DNA of 64,000 nucleotides from Lepidostoma basale (lineage: Eukaryota; Arthropoda; Insecta; Trichoptera; Lepidostomatidae): the NCBI GenBank assembly GCA_022606425.2, contig JAHDVF020000208.1, positions 1,784,501-1,848,500 of the forward strand, given 5' to 3'. Below, in pieces: positions 13,389 to 27,095 of this stretch (within the stretch, counting starts at the first letter, position 1; every line of letters starts with the position of its first letter). The notes beneath the pieces were generated by a model. The model was not told where the DNA came from. It made no database searches and was given only the letters and a program-made list of their open reading frames with translations. A program made the translations under genes and the position numbers.

Positions 13389-14214
13389 TAAAAGCCGCGC
13401 TTTATAAATCATCTTATTCATCATTATTATTATCCTATTGTTGACAACAATTATTAGAAGAAACTAAAACACGATTAGTACTCGTAAGCGTGAGGCTCTC
13501 CAACTTACTCTAACAACGACTTTCTCAAACTCTTCAAATAATCAAAGATTGCACTTATGTCAAATGGCTTATTTGCATATGTCGACATTTAGCGTTTCAA
13601 ATGATCTCATCAATCTTCATGTACTTATTTCACGTTTTTTGCGGTTATGTAGCTTGAGGCGTTTCCTGTGTATGTTTTCGGAGAATTCAAATACGCAGTA
13701 CATGTTATATGTATATTATAATACATAATATATATATTTCACATAATATTTATACAGTTAAATAATAATAAAATATCAGAAATAAAACATTGTTCTCACT
13801 ATTATTATGTAATAAATGTACACCGCTGTGAATGAGAGACAATGAGACCTATATATTTAATAACATCCGAATTTCCTTCATCCGAATTTAGTCATTTAAA
13901 CCTTTCAAAGTTGAGTTTAAACTTTTTGGCTCACTTATTCGCAATATTTATCCACATTAACTTGAATCCGCCCGTTTCATTGTCATTGGCTGGGTACTTG
14001 GGAAACTTTGTCATGGAATCCAATATGCGCTTATATAAACCAAGTATTATTCGAAATAATACTTATTAAATACTAAATAACTGTTGCTAGACCTTAAGGG
14101 TTATTTTACTGGATATTATTTCGTAAATTTCAGTTAGATTGTTATTGTGTCATAGACCAGATGTCGAGAAAGTGATAAGACAAGGTCCCATATTTAAAAA
14201 TCCGTAATAATAAA

Positions 14215-14560
14215 CAAATGACGAATGCTGCGCATACCCTGGACTGCGAGAACTTAACCAGCTGGGTATTACAGCTGGCTAAGTCTCTCGAGGCTGTGCT
14301 TTCAGGGAGTGTTCAAATAGTTTGGCCACATATACGAGTAGTAGCTCAGAGAGATCACCACAACCTGCAAAAGCTCATAATAATTGGTAAATTATAGCGA
14401 AAGCCACCGAAATCAGGACGCAGCTGGTTTCTGAATGGCTGCAGCCTGGAGACTGACCGGTGACAGGAACGCATGGTGAGCCATGGTGCATAGTTTACGG
14501 AATGGACAAGACCTTCAATCATGAGGATTGCGAGTAAAGAAGAAAATAAACAAAATTGTT
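14215..14560 (+). mobile_element. Possible degraded LINE remnant
   Basis: Broken frames give short segments such as WRLTGDRNAW near 14450, which resemble the C-terminal tails of RTE-like elements. The stretch is less AT-rich than its surroundings. No RT motif survives, so the assignment is weak. Confidence 0.3.
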
Positions 14561-14698
14561 TTTTTTTTCTGAATGTTTATTTACCATGAGTTTTTATATG
14601 TACAAACGGTTTTATATTGTTCTTTATTAACCACGTCGATAATTCAGTCGATCGAAGCCACCCTAAATGTTATAGAGGCATCCTAAATAATGTATTGT

Positions 14699-14780
14699 AA
14701 TAGAGCGCCGCGGCCGCCCCGCCCGGGCAAAGCAGCGCGAGAGATGAGATACGGCGAGGCGGCGCGGCGTGACAGTGGAT
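14699..14780. other. Short GC-rich island in intron 1
   Basis: It contains GCGCCGCGGCCGCC, then CCCGCCCGGGC, then GGCGGCGCGGCG inside AT-rich DNA. No open frame or motif of known function was recognised; it may be regulatory. Confidence 0.35.
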
Positions 14781-15189
14781 CATATTGACAGGGATATTTC
14801 GGTACTTTATGGCAAATTTATTTTCAACTCAACTTTCTTCCCGTGTCAAACTGTTAAGACGGATATAGAAAGCAACCAGCGAGGCATCGCTTGCCTCTAT
14901 CTATCTTCTTGATTTAGAGAACTCATTAATATTGTTTTTTCGTTTTTTATGATCTATTGACCCAAACAATTTCTATTTGCACTACAATCTTTGTGTTCAT
15001 TTTTTCAATACGAATTTATATATTGTACAATTTATGAAGAGAAAAATATTTACTATCATTTTTTAACTCGATTATTTTTTAAATAAATAACTGATTTGGA
15101 TTTTTCACAAAACCGGTCAAAATCCGCAAAATTTATCACGTTATATAATGTATTAAAGACTTTAAAAATATTAAAAAACAATTCAAAAA

Positions 15190-15300
15190 TCGCTAGTTCG
15201 TCTTCTTCTTTTTCTCTCGTAGCCATTTCCCATTTTTTGGAGTCGGCTCTCCTAATTGAACATCGCCAGGCTTCTCGGTCTTGGGTCATCTCGCTGTATT
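15190..15300 (-). mobile_element. C-terminal scrap of an RTE-like element
   Basis: The minus strand encodes MTQDREAWRCSIRRAD, which resembles the conserved tail (TxDRxxWRxxIRxAD) of many insect RTE-like proteins. A basic, glutamate-rich end follows. Confidence 0.45.
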
Positions 15301-17126
15301 TTTACGGTTCATGTTCCGTTTTTTTTCTGGCTGGTTGGTTTTACAGCCGGTTGCCAAAGAAGGATTGGGAGCCGTCGTTGGCCCTTGAGGACTCCTCCGC
15401 GGCCGTGCATTCTACACTCCTCTGACTAGTCGTGAAATTATAAATGTGGTAACACGAATGTCTGTTTGTTTTCTTGAATGTTTCAAGTAGTGTTCTGATC
15501 TTCATAGATCTGCAACATGAACATTGGCGAGGGCAGTTGTTAATGTGCCATTTGGCAGCTTCATCTCCCGCTGTTGCACCATCTCGCGCAAGTCCGGGCT
15601 GTTCTGGTAATTGCATCAATGGATCATTTAATCCTTTAATTTTTAGACAACATTTAACTTAATCGCAATCGTACAACAAGATTTTAGTTTTTGATGCCAA
15701 AGTCGATCCATAATAATTATACTAATTAAATATCAAAACAAAAATCATTTGTTTTGTATGTTGACCATAAGCGGTTTCATGAAATACATGATATACTCGT
15801 ATGAGATATGGAAAAATAAACTTTTTTTTTAAATAAAAACGGTAAATGTTTATTTTTTATATACTTTGTTCACAACACTCACATTAAAAAAAAAATGAAT
15901 ATCAAACATGTTTCGGATTTAAAAAAAAATTATTCATTAGTTATAATATACTCTTCATACTGCAGTATTTTGCATATAATCTTCGATGATGTAATTTTAT
16001 GTCTCTTTTATTTATTTTTTTCCTCTGTAATTGACATTTCGGAGATATAGTTGACCTCTTCAGGGTGAGGGATTTTCAAAGTGTCTGATGAAAATATATT
16101 ATTGTACACTTAATTCATTTTCTGATCATTTCTTATTAATACTTCAACAGTTTCCTTCATTTCAAATGAAAGCTCTTTGGTGTATAGCTTTTCAAGTGAA
16201 ATCATCGAATGGTGTGTACTAGTATAATAAAATGTGAAAGATATTAATGTGTTAGAGCCAAAGATTTAGTGAACTGGTGTTCGTTGCAGGATTAGAATAT
16301 CGCTGTTCACTGACATTCGGATCACGGCAGAAGCTTCCAGTCGCTGAATTAGAGAATTAGGTCATTTAAACAAACATTATCTTTACATCCAGATCGTAGG
16401 CGGGGTAATTGCTATTTTTATCCGAATTCACAGAAGAAGTAAGTGTCCGAGTGATACATAACATATATCATCCGGCGCCCACTTCATGCGTGCATCTCCT
16501 CATATTATTTTAATTTAAATTAGTCGTATGATAATATTTATTACTTTTTTAATGTTACACGACATAACATAGATACTTGTGTAAATCTGAATTATTTTGA
16601 AGTATTTAATGAAAAATTATATTTTTTTCGAGAGGGTTATTCATAAGGTTAGAAAAACGCAATTCGAGAAAATTCAGTAGTTAAGTTAACTGATTGAATG
16701 ACACGAAAAGATACTTCTCAATTTGAATGAACCTTTTTTGTTCTACCTTTTTGAATTTTGTAAAAAAAACTTAACGCATACATCAATGATAATAAAGTTT
16801 CTTTCTAATGCAAGTTTTAAGACGGAAATTTTAAGAATCTAATTTTATAAATGTGTTTTTTGATGACACCAAATTAGTGTTTTTAGTAGCATTTTTAATG
16901 AATTTTTTAACCATAAAATTTATTAAAAATGCTACATTAGGCAAACATAATTTGGTATTTATCCATTGTATAGAGTTGTTCAATATAAATATATGTCTTA
17001 TAATTACTATTGGTTAAAATCGTTAGACATAACTTTTAGACATATAAATACAATATCTAGTATACATCTGTCCCGTAAGTTTGATATGTATAGTACTTTA
17101 AATAACCTCAATAACCACATACACCT

Positions 17127-18440
17127 ATACACTTTGGAAATTAAAAAATAACGTTGTTTATTATCCACTAAAATATTAAAAATCACGACTTGTTTCGAAG
17201 CAGACCTGCGTCTTCAGGTGTAAATATATTTTATTATAATAAACAAAACAAAGAAAGACTAATAAAAAATGCATTTAAAAATCTACACAATACAAAGGAA
17301 CAATACATTTAATTTTTTTTTAAATACCTGGACTTATTGCTTTAAGTACTAATAATTAATTTTTATCAGTAAGAACTAATAAATAATTATAAACAATAAT
17401 AATGCATAATAATCAAATGATATATAAATTTGTTATTTTGAAAAAAACATACATTTGAAAACACATATTTTAATATAATAGATAATTTTAATAAATGATT
17501 AATTTGCATATGATTGGGAATAAGAGCTTGGAATACTAAAAGTAAACAAAGTATTTGAGGAGAATGGAGTAAAAGGAGGAATCTGATTATTAATTATGTT
17601 TTCATCAAATTTCACCGACTTTAGTTTTCTAGTTTGTTTAATTTATTGCTATTGTTAATTATATGTAGAAATATTGTGTCATTTTTGTCAAAACTATGGT
17701 CAAATTGAATACAATGGCTGACCATCTCAGAAAAAATATTATATTATAGTATAATATGTTTGGTGTAAAATTGTTTATGTTCGTTGATATGTCGCGATTT
17801 TTAATATTTTAGTGGATAAGAAACAACGTGAAAAGTGAATGGTGCACTTAAAGTTGTCATCGCAAACAAAAACCTATCAAAAAAAGCTAGAATGGCAGTG
17901 CACAATGGTGTTCTTCTACCGACCCTTATGTATGGAAGCGAAGCATGGAACTGGCAAAAGAAGGATGAAAGTAGAATAAATGCAGTAGAAATGAGATCTC
18001 TTAGACGAATGTGGGGATACTCTGTGTATGATAGAGTGTCGAAAAAAAAAAAAATGTGAATGCGGTGCGAATGATGGTGTCATGAACAAAATAATGAAAG
18101 GATCATTAAGATGGTTTGGACATATGGAAAGAATAAATGAAGAAAGAATGGTAAAAAAATTATATGTTAATGATGTAAATGGTACCAGAAATAGAGGAAG
18201 ACTAAGGAAAACGTGGCACGATCAAATAAATCAAATATTGAATGTCGGCCATGTGAGGAGTCAGAGAAATCGACGCGCGTGCATGACACGATGTATGAAT
18301 GTTGAGGAAGCGAGAGAAATATGTCAGGAAAGAAAGGTGTGGCAGTCCATTCTTTCTGCCTACCCCTTCGGGGAGACGGCGTGATGGTTAGTTAGTTAGT
18401 TAGTTAGAAACAACGTTATTTATCAATTTTCAAAGTGTAT
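17127..18440. mobile_element. Foldback/MITE element interrupted by a retrotransposon
   Basis: The left terminal repeat starts ATACACTTTGG (17127) and continues with AACGTTGTTTATTATCCACT and AAAATATTAAAAATC. The right terminal repeat is its reverse complement, but it is split. The inner part is at about 17794-17829, and the outer part, running to AAAGTGTAT at 18440, is at 18406-18440. The piece between is an RTE-like insertion (17830-18405). The element's own interior, 17190-17790, is AT-rich and noncoding, so it is a non-autonomous element. Confidence 0.7.
17830..18405 (+). mobile_element. 5'-truncated RTE-like retrotransposon with (GTTA)n tail
   Basis: It encodes the region downstream of reverse transcriptase: LKVVIANKNLSKKA, then LPTLMYGSEAWNWQKKDE, RINAVEMRSLRRM, MNKIMKGSLRWFGHMER, RGRLRKTWHDQINQI, RRACMTRCMNVEEA and a final AYPFGETA. 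This is the C-terminal arrangement of RTE-clade LINEs. A frameshift lies at an A-rich run near 18044-18055. The insertion is flanked by AGAAACAACGT on both sides (17819-17829 and 18406-18416), an 11-bp target-site duplication. The tail is GTTA repeats. The copy is truncated and cannot move by itself. Confidence 0.85.
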
Positions 18441-19559
18441 TACAATGGAATTCCACAGTGTTAATACCTTAACTTTCCATAAACATTTATCTATTGTTTG
18501 ATCTTTGTAGACATTTTGGGTAAAATCTTATAAAAGCGATATTGCATCTTGGTGGCAAAAAGGAAACTTTTGTATGTGATCAAGAGAAATTGACAGTGTG
18601 ATATTAAAATAACACGCTCGTAGTAACTGTGAAACGAAGCATCCGAACAGGTGTATACGTGCTATTTCTCTAAACAAACACTTCCCTGTAATAGTTTTAC
18701 TAAAATACCCACTCACATCACGAGGAAATGTTTAAAGGATGGGATTTTTCAATGTCAGATACACCTCGTTAGAAGAATAATCATATATTTCGCGATTTTT
18801 ATTTTGTTTTCCAATATATTGACAAATGTTCAATTTATATTAATAATTCTACATGGAACTATGTCAAACTAAAATATGAATAGCTTCATGAGCTAAACGT
18901 CATCTATGAGTACTTGTACATATGATTAATTAATCTATTTTCAAATTAAACACTACCCTTAACTACTTAAAAAATGCATGAAACTAAATCGCCATTGTTT
19001 TGTATTTAGTTAATTATTAAATGTTTTATTTAAAATGCTGTTCTAATATCACAATTTCTTTGTGTTTGAAATTAAACTATTAGAAGTAGAAGTATTATAT
19101 CATAGTGTTTCCACCAAAACAACGGATTATCCGGCGTTTGTATTTAGCTAAAGTAACCATGGAATACTAAGACTCTTCATGACCCAATGTGTGTTGTATT
19201 TATTTTAACTTTATGACTCTCACGATGGCAAAGGAAATAACCACAATGATAGCAACCACAATATTTGACGAAATAACACTTTTGAGAAATCAATGACTTA
19301 ACATGTGTACATATGCAACAGATGAGCGTAAAATTATTTTTAATATTATATATAATACCATATATGCAATTTACTCACGAACTATATGTCTCATTTAATA
19401 CCAATGCCATTAAACATAAGAGTATATTTTTACTTTTGTAGAACTTCATATAATACAATATAATAATTATTTCGGGAAACATTTTTACTGAAAAAATATT
19501 TTCAAACCTAAAATATTTTATTCTTTCGTATAAAGCACTTAATTTGTGGTGTGGCATTA

Positions 19560-19645
19560 TTTAAAAATAGTATACAGTTTTTACACCACTTTATTTCGTT
19601 ACACCCAACCGGTTTCGCTCCCACCGGAGCTTCGTCAGGGTTACA
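19560..19645. repeat. Single arm of a CCGGTTTCGC repeat
   Basis: Contains ACACCACTTTATT, then CAACCGGTTTCGCTCCCACC, then GCTTCGTCAGGG. It shares the ACCGGTTTCGCT core and the CCACTTTATT flank with the long hairpin at 46939-47113. Confidence 0.5.
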
Positions 19646-20059
19646 AAAGACACATTCGCATCTCATCAAAGACAAGTGTATAATAATATGTATTTTTCTT
19701 AAAACTTTGTTTATTATTCCACTATTTAATGAAACCTTTCTCTGAAAACTCTCTCTAAATAGTTTTCACAAGAATTTTATCGCTTGAGTCACGAAAATCA
19801 TTTCATCCAATGTTTGATGGAAAAACATACTTATATATTATTTTACCAACGATTTTGAATTAACGATTACATACGACTCCTATACAAATAAACAGACATT
19901 TTATGACTGGCTCATGATCATTTGAACAAGGAAATGTCCATGCAGTGGTAATATACCGAAACAGTGTAAATAACTAATTGTTTATAATAATTTAAATTCC
20001 TATTTACTGTTTCTTGAACAAATACTTCATATTAAATAATGAATTCGAATAAAAACGTC

Positions 20060-20198
20060 TATTTTCTAGAAAATTTTCTATATTTTATGTGAATGACATG
20101 TTTCGCCTGTCTTAGGCATTATCAAATGCCATTTTATAATGCCTTAGACAGGCGAAACATACCATTCACATAAAATATAATAAAACTTATAGAAAACT
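20060..20198. repeat. Foldback element with 63-bp arms
   Basis: The left arm, 20060-20122, runs from TATTTTCTAG through ATTTTATGTGAATG and ATGTTTCGCCTGTCTTAGG. It is matched by the reverse complement at 20135-20198 with few mismatches, and a short loop around CAAATGCC lies between. Single arms of the same family occur near 51824 and 57590. Confidence 0.75.
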
Positions 20199-23100
20199 AT
20201 ACATATTATTAGTATCGGGGCCTATACCTCAAAGCTTGCTCCAGGGTATTTTATTGATAAGCGACACCAAGCAACTATTATTCGTATATCACACAATACT
20301 TTTCGCACGATATATTTTGAATACTTGAATTTTATTGTACTGATTTAGTGTGTGATGGCCTCCATTGGATTATTCATTTCATTGTTATTTTTATTCACGA
20401 GCATGCGAGTAGTTATATTTACTCGCATATCACAATCATCTTGTAAGATGGCTCTCGAAGTGTGTAAGTGTTCGGAGTGTGCGAGACAAATGGGCCGTAC
20501 ACTGTCCAGACACTCATCCCAGCCCAGAGACTATGAGAAATGCGATCCGCCAGCAGCCGAGTGACTCGCGGCCCAGAGACGCTAGGAATTCCGTTTCACC
20601 ATTCCTCCGCGTAAGCTCCAATAAATCATACAGATGTTAGTGTAATATTTCAATTGCAACTTAACTTTCGTAATCGAAACAGTTCCCTTTCGTGCGCCTT
20701 TATTATTTACATAATACACACATTTGAGTTAACGGTCTCCTCCGGCGCCTGCGCCTGTCCGGTTGTCCCGTCGGGTATTACTGTCACTTTTTGGTAAAGT
20801 GGACCCTTGAAATGCCGTTTGGGTGTAACGTCACGTTACGTTACGTTACCGCCTATTATTACACAACGCGCCTCGGCTTAGTGGATCATCGCGTTACTTC
20901 TTACTTCTCGTGTAACTGCATACTGCATGATAAAGCCAATACAAAGAACCTTCCAGAATTCCATGCTGATGCATTAGAAATACCTGCGTGATGTGTATTG
21001 GTGCTTCGAACCGTTTTATTACTATGAGATACGCACGTTTGTAACCGTGCACTAGATTAGGATAGTAACATATATGCATAGAAACGTAAAAAAACGTATA
21101 CTTTCACGTCATCTAAATATTTTTTATAACAAACAAATCTTTTCAATATTTATTTACTGTATTTCAAAACTCTAATTTACAAACACCCAACTAGACTATT
21201 TTAAACATATGTAAATTAGTTAATTTAATCCTTCAAGAGTTTGTAAAAAAAAATCAATAAAACAGACTCATCAATCAAAATGTGTTATGTAGATATCGCA
21301 CGTTGAAAACAAAAGTGACACTATACAAAAATCTCAATTTTTCTATACGGTCATTTAAAGTTTTTGTGAGGTCAATAACTTGACTGTGAGTAGAAATATA
21401 TCTAATGTTGTTGTTTTATATATTAGTTTAGATATTATTCTATCAGAATCGAGTTGATTTTAATTAGGTTAATAAGCACGCAAAACTTTAAATGGCCGAT
21501 TTTTAGTTTTATTCCATATCTTCGTCAGTTTCGGCAGTTCTTATACATATATTAACACACGTTCTAATGTTGAACATCAATCACGGTATTCTTACAAGTT
21601 TTAATTTCCACCTGGTGAAAAGGTGTGTGAATTTGACCAATGAAAATAAATAATTTTATGTTTCTCTAGCAAGATTTTCGGAAGTTGAAATTTAAAAAAA
21701 AAGATATGCAATTAAATCTGATCAGAATCTCTTCCCCTCTCTATTATTTTTTTTAACATTTTGTAATTAATGTCGATTGCGGTTTTCAGGAAAGTAGACC
21801 AAGAAGTATGTTAGAAACAGAAGAGGTCTTCCTTGAGTAGGCCTGTCTGTGATGATGATTTAGTTGTCATTCGTTCTTGGTTAGTTCCTTTACAGCCACA
21901 TGCTTCCCTCGAGCTGACGCCAGATTTATATTACCGATTACTTTTACTTTTTAGTTTATGTGTATCATAAGAGCCTCCGTACCAACCGTTAATGAAACTG
22001 TCCATGGCTATAGAAAATATTAGCACTGGCTATCCAATTTATATAATGTACTATAGTATATATTTTTATGTTGTTATTTTATTACTTAGCATTTCTATAG
22101 ATAACGAAACCTTGTGCTTATTAAATTAAGCTTCTCTTTGTTATCGAAATAATAATTGTCCGTACATACATAGTAACACCACTAACATTAGTACCGCAGC
22201 CACTAGTGATTGCTTCATAATTAATTCATCAGTCCGCTCAATAGATTTGGACACGAAGTACCTCTCTCTAACACTCAATGCAATTAGCCGGTAACTTCAA
22301 TACCTATCGCAGCTAATTTGCCATGCTGTAAATTGCACCAAGTAACCAACCAGTGGCGAAACGTGAAATATTGTGTCGATGCCGATATTCTATTAGTGTA
22401 TTGATCGATCAAGGGCTTCTGTAATGAGGATTTAACAATAAAATGACGAAATAACGATTTTAATTGGTTTAGTAAACGGGTAAACGATTGGAGTGTTTGA
22501 ATGATATTATATATACCACACAATAGGAGCTCTAATATTTTAGACTTCTCCGGTCTTCACAGAGTACGTACTGATGCCAAGGATTCAAGAAAAATGTGCT
22601 AACAATCAATATTACGACTATGTTCCGTCTTAAAACTTGCATTAACCTATAAAAGAGCGCATTGTAAAAGGCGCAGAGAAAATGTTGTATAATAAATGTT
22701 TTATTTATTTTATTATTCCTATATTTTATAATGCACCCTTTGCTAAAATTATTTTCATCCCAACTATTACATTACAGATTGATAATAAAATCTTGCACAC
22801 TAGCAATATCTATGGTTACTTATTGTTTCGTGAACAATAATGTGACATATAAATAAAACTAAAGATTAATAAACTTTACGCCTTACTAAGGCATGTGATT
22901 CAATTCAATTTATTATATTTATCTCCGGGAATAAATACAATAAAACTTCTAAAAAACAGACGTTTTCATTCATATTAATCTATGGTTACATTGTGTAATA
23001 ATCAATGAACGTGTTTCAACAACTTGAATTATTAACGTTTCGCCACTGTTAATCCTACCCATTTGCCGATAATACTGTCCTACAAGCGAATGTCTCGAAA

Positions 23101-23991
23101 TGGGTTAAAACGGCACTAACTTAACGGCCAGAATTCCGAAATAATGAACAGTCATACTATTAGGAGTCACTCACTTACCTTAAGCCAAGAATCAATGCGT
23201 GTTACGTAATAAGGATTTCGACATAAAAGTCTTACTGTATTGGCTCGTTAAAGATAATCGCTTTACTTCAAAACATACATAAAAAAAATCTAGTAGCTAT
23301 CTAGATAAGCACTTACTTGTACGGTTTATGTATCTTCTGGACTCAATTTGAAATATCCTCCTTTCTATGAAACAAAACTATTATGATTTATTTAAGCTAA
23401 AGACGTTCACACTTTGGAATTCCATTGTTAATTTGTAGAAAAAAAATTCAACTCTATTAATCACTTTTTTTTTAGTTTTACTGACGTAAAAAATATATAC
23501 ATAACATGTTTCGGAGGATGACTCCATATTCGGGTGTTAAAGCTAAATTAAAATTAAACAAACAGTGCCTTATACAGAAAACAAAACAATGAATATTTCT
23601 CTCTTCTCCAATGTGATTAGAAACATGTGACTCATTATAGAAACAATTTATTACGACTTAATATTAAGAGATGCCTAAAATCATTGGGCTGGGTTAGTAT
23701 TCATTTTCGGAATATTTATAATATTATTAGAAAATAAATTCAAATATATGAATTTTGTTCAACAACAAGCAGTTTCGCTGAAGTATAGCATCACCAGAGT
23801 AACAAAATTATCAGTATATATTGTAAAACAAAATACAAAAGAATTTTCATTTATTTGAAAAAAAAAAGATTTTATATGAGAATGTGTTACACATTTAATA
23901 TATTGCACTTTTTTTCTAATACATAAGGGTTTACAAAATATCATCGCTAAAATTAATATTTCAAAGTAATAAATAGTTCAAAAATCTCAAT

Positions 23992-24005
23992 GGGGGGGGG
24001 GGGGG
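23992..24005 (+). repeat. Uninterrupted run of 14 G
   Basis: A homopolymer of 14 guanines in very AT-rich surroundings. It could form a G-quadruplex with neighbours in trans or be length-variable; it is also a place where assemblies err. Confidence 0.9.
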
Positions 24006-26489
24006 TATGAAAAATGAACCATTAGAATAAATAAAAAGAATATGATAAGAAATTAAGAAAATGTGAGTCTAATTATTCATTTATTATACATATTCTAGTA
24101 CTTTGTGGTGAAATGTATCCAGAAATTCGTAACCTTAAATTAATATGAGTTTTCACTGCACCTTTTAGTTTATGGCTTGTTAAAAATTTGGTGAAAAAAC
24201 ACATATGAACTAGATATTATGTAGGTACTCATTTATTTTCAAGAGTACAAGTATAACTCTTTTATTTTAAATTTAGTTGTTGCAGCTGTAAGTGAATGGG
24301 TTATTAAACTTAGGGAGACCTCTACAATATTTTTATAAACACGAATGAATGGTCCTTTATGTTCTACGAATAATGGATTTGTGTTTATACACATCGAGTC
24401 TCTACCCTACCGTACATCTGGACGAGTATAATAATAATGAATAATAAAATACACCCAACATTACTGCACAAGCACCTAGGAGTATCGGATGCTTTGACGT
24501 ATGAACAAAGTTATATTCGCGTTTGACCGTGCAGTCCGATCTTCGTTTCAGTTTGATATTTATGCGATGATGTTCCAAGTGTAAATGCATTCTTGAACGA
24601 CTCTGAATACCGATATATTACTTACACAAGTATCCACTTATGAGCTAACATGCATTCAGTTTCGCGGTACAGTGAATATGCGGTTATGTATGTACTCAAA
24701 CATGTATGCAAGTTTAATGTCTACCCGATCAAATAAACTCTACCCGCTTAAACGAGAACCGTTCTTCCAAAGGGTAACGACAAAATTATGCGCCATAATC
24801 GCAACATATTGTAAATGCTTTCCTTTTTGCTAGAACATAAAGTTGCAGATTTTGTAAGTATTATTATACCCGGATTCACGAGATGATCTCACTGGAGCCC
24901 CTGGTATACGAGTATATAATATAGGTACAAGGGTACGTATTTAAGAGATATTTATTCAAGTTTTGTGGAACAGGCACATGTTGTGTTATTTTAAAATAAA
25001 ACTCAAACATATTCAGCCCGGAACAAGCTTTCGTTACTTACAGGGCTTATTTTTAAAACTGAAAGGTTTAATGACATCGGAGACGGTACTAACCTCAAAT
25101 ATAACGAATAATAAAATAAAAAGTGTTTTTTTAGTTTTAATCCATGATTCGGACATAACTATATATAATATTTCATTACAAATAAACTAGTAGATGTGTC
25201 ACAGAGTGAAAGTCAATTCATTTTGGGGATGAGATTTATTGGAAAATTCTTCCGCACTTCACATCTGGTAATTAGGTATACGTTTTTTATTAATCTTAAA
25301 TTTTTAATACGTATAATAAATGTTTATAAGGTTTGATGATTAAAACAATAAAAATGTGCGTGTTTCTTTACATTTTAAATGATGTTCTACATTTAAAATT
25401 TTAGTTAATTCTCCACAATATCATCTTACATACCTAGGTACGTTAATTTTTTGTTAATGTAAACCTTTTGTTGACAAATATCTAGTCGTAACATTGTAAA
25501 AGATGTACATATACAACATGTTTCCAATTTGCGGATATTCTCAATTTGATCTAGTCGTCTCCTATAGTCAGTACAGCATCTCATTATTTTCCCAATCAAA
25601 AGTATTTTTGGCGCCCTTAAACGTAAGATATTTAGAACAATATCACTAAGCTACTTCATACACACTGCTAGTTACATCCAAAGTTTTTAAAGCTTATAAA
25701 AGGGAAAGATATATTTATTCTGAAAATTTTATCTGATCCTGAATATCTGTATTAATTTTGAAGACTAGATCCGAAACAAATGCGCTATCATGCACCAATA
25801 CAATGTTTAAAAGTTGTTTCTTTAGTAATTATGCATTCAATCTACAGTACCTTGTCGATATTAAAAAAAATAGTATTTCTGCTGAAAATGTCAACATTTT
25901 TTATTTAAATTTAATAATCCTGAAATTTATCCCATTAGTACGCCTTTATTTTGGTGTTAAATAAATGTACACTTATCATACGTACGTATACCAATATACT
26001 TATACCAATATACTCATAAATCCATAATTTAGTAATGAATACGATGAATGACATACCTGACATACTAGCTCTCCCTCTCTAGCTTCCTATAACTATAATA
26101 AAACTTTAATTAAACAAACATTTTCTTTCGTTTTAATTATTTAATGTGGAGTTTTAGACCATTGTTCAATAAACAATAACTAATTCATAATTTAGCATTC
26201 ACAGAGTATTTTATAATCCCCAAAAAGTTTCCAGCTTGTCTTCGCGGTGAAATATTCCAAAAGGTTATATAACCACGTAGAAAAGATAAAAAGTTGTATT
26301 TTTATAATGTTAAATCGTAAACGCATTGAAATGTATGTATTAAGTACCGATGAATATGTGTATTCGATATTTAAATCCATTGAATCAGTCGTGCATAATG
26401 CGTGGGTATTTTCGATGGGTACTTGTTCAATTATAATGATTCATTCGTCTGTTATGTGGTGTCGAAAAGGTAGAGAACACGTCTCACCA

Positions 26490-26640
26490 TCGCCCGTGGA
26501 ATGGCCGCCCGCGGTGATCTGGTGCGGAGTGCGCGAGCACGCCCGTGCAGGGCGGACGGTGCGCGCTGGTGGCTGCAGTCCAGAGGTGATGGCCGCTGTC
26601 CGCCTCGTCTCGCCTCGCCTTGGACCGCTCGGTGTAACAC
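26490..26640. other. GC-rich island in intron 1
   Basis: The stretch from CCGCCCGCGG to CTCGCCTCGCC is far richer in G+C and CpG than the intron around it. Both strands are open for tens of codons because of composition. No protein family was recognised. A regulatory role is possible. Confidence 0.4.
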
Positions 26641-26914
26641 ATTCGTCTTAATTAACAAGGACATCGCCTAATCTCCGCTATCTGCAATTCATCAAACTAT
26701 TTTATTGCGCAATCAATACTGTAAGCGTTCCCTCGTTCTTGTGTTCTTAAATTCAAATAATCTGGTTCACACATGTCTGACGAATACTTAACTTATAACT
26801 ATTGAATACTTTGAGATATAAACTTACGTAATAGTAACAGGATTATATATTTAAATAGATCGCATGCAGCTTTATTAAGCAATTATTGTCATAATAATTG
26901 GCATGACCAAATTG

Positions 26915-27095
26915 ATCAATTACCGAAAGGCGGCCATATTCGAAGTACGAACAATCGACGAAAGTGCATGTCATGATGTGTGAATGTAGAAAAGGTACGA
27001 GAGTTATGTCAGGATAGAACAGTGTGGCGGTCCATCCTCTCTGCCTACCCCTACGGAGAAACGGCGTTATGGCTAGATTGTTAGTTAGTTTTTTA
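26915..27095 (+). mobile_element. RTE-like retrotransposon 3' fragment
   Basis: It starts near the HDQINQ-type segment (CATGACCAAATTGATCAAT). It continues with GGCGGCCAT, the RACMTRCMNV-type segment, GTGTGGCGGTCCATCCTCTC, CTGCCTACCCCTACGG and a (GTTA)n tail. All are colinear with the copy at 53570-53777. Confidence 0.75.

Noticed and set aside
18380..18406. (GTTA)n as possible telomere-like repeat
   Set aside because: The insect telomere repeat is TTAGG; the four-base unit here is the tail of the RTE-like element.
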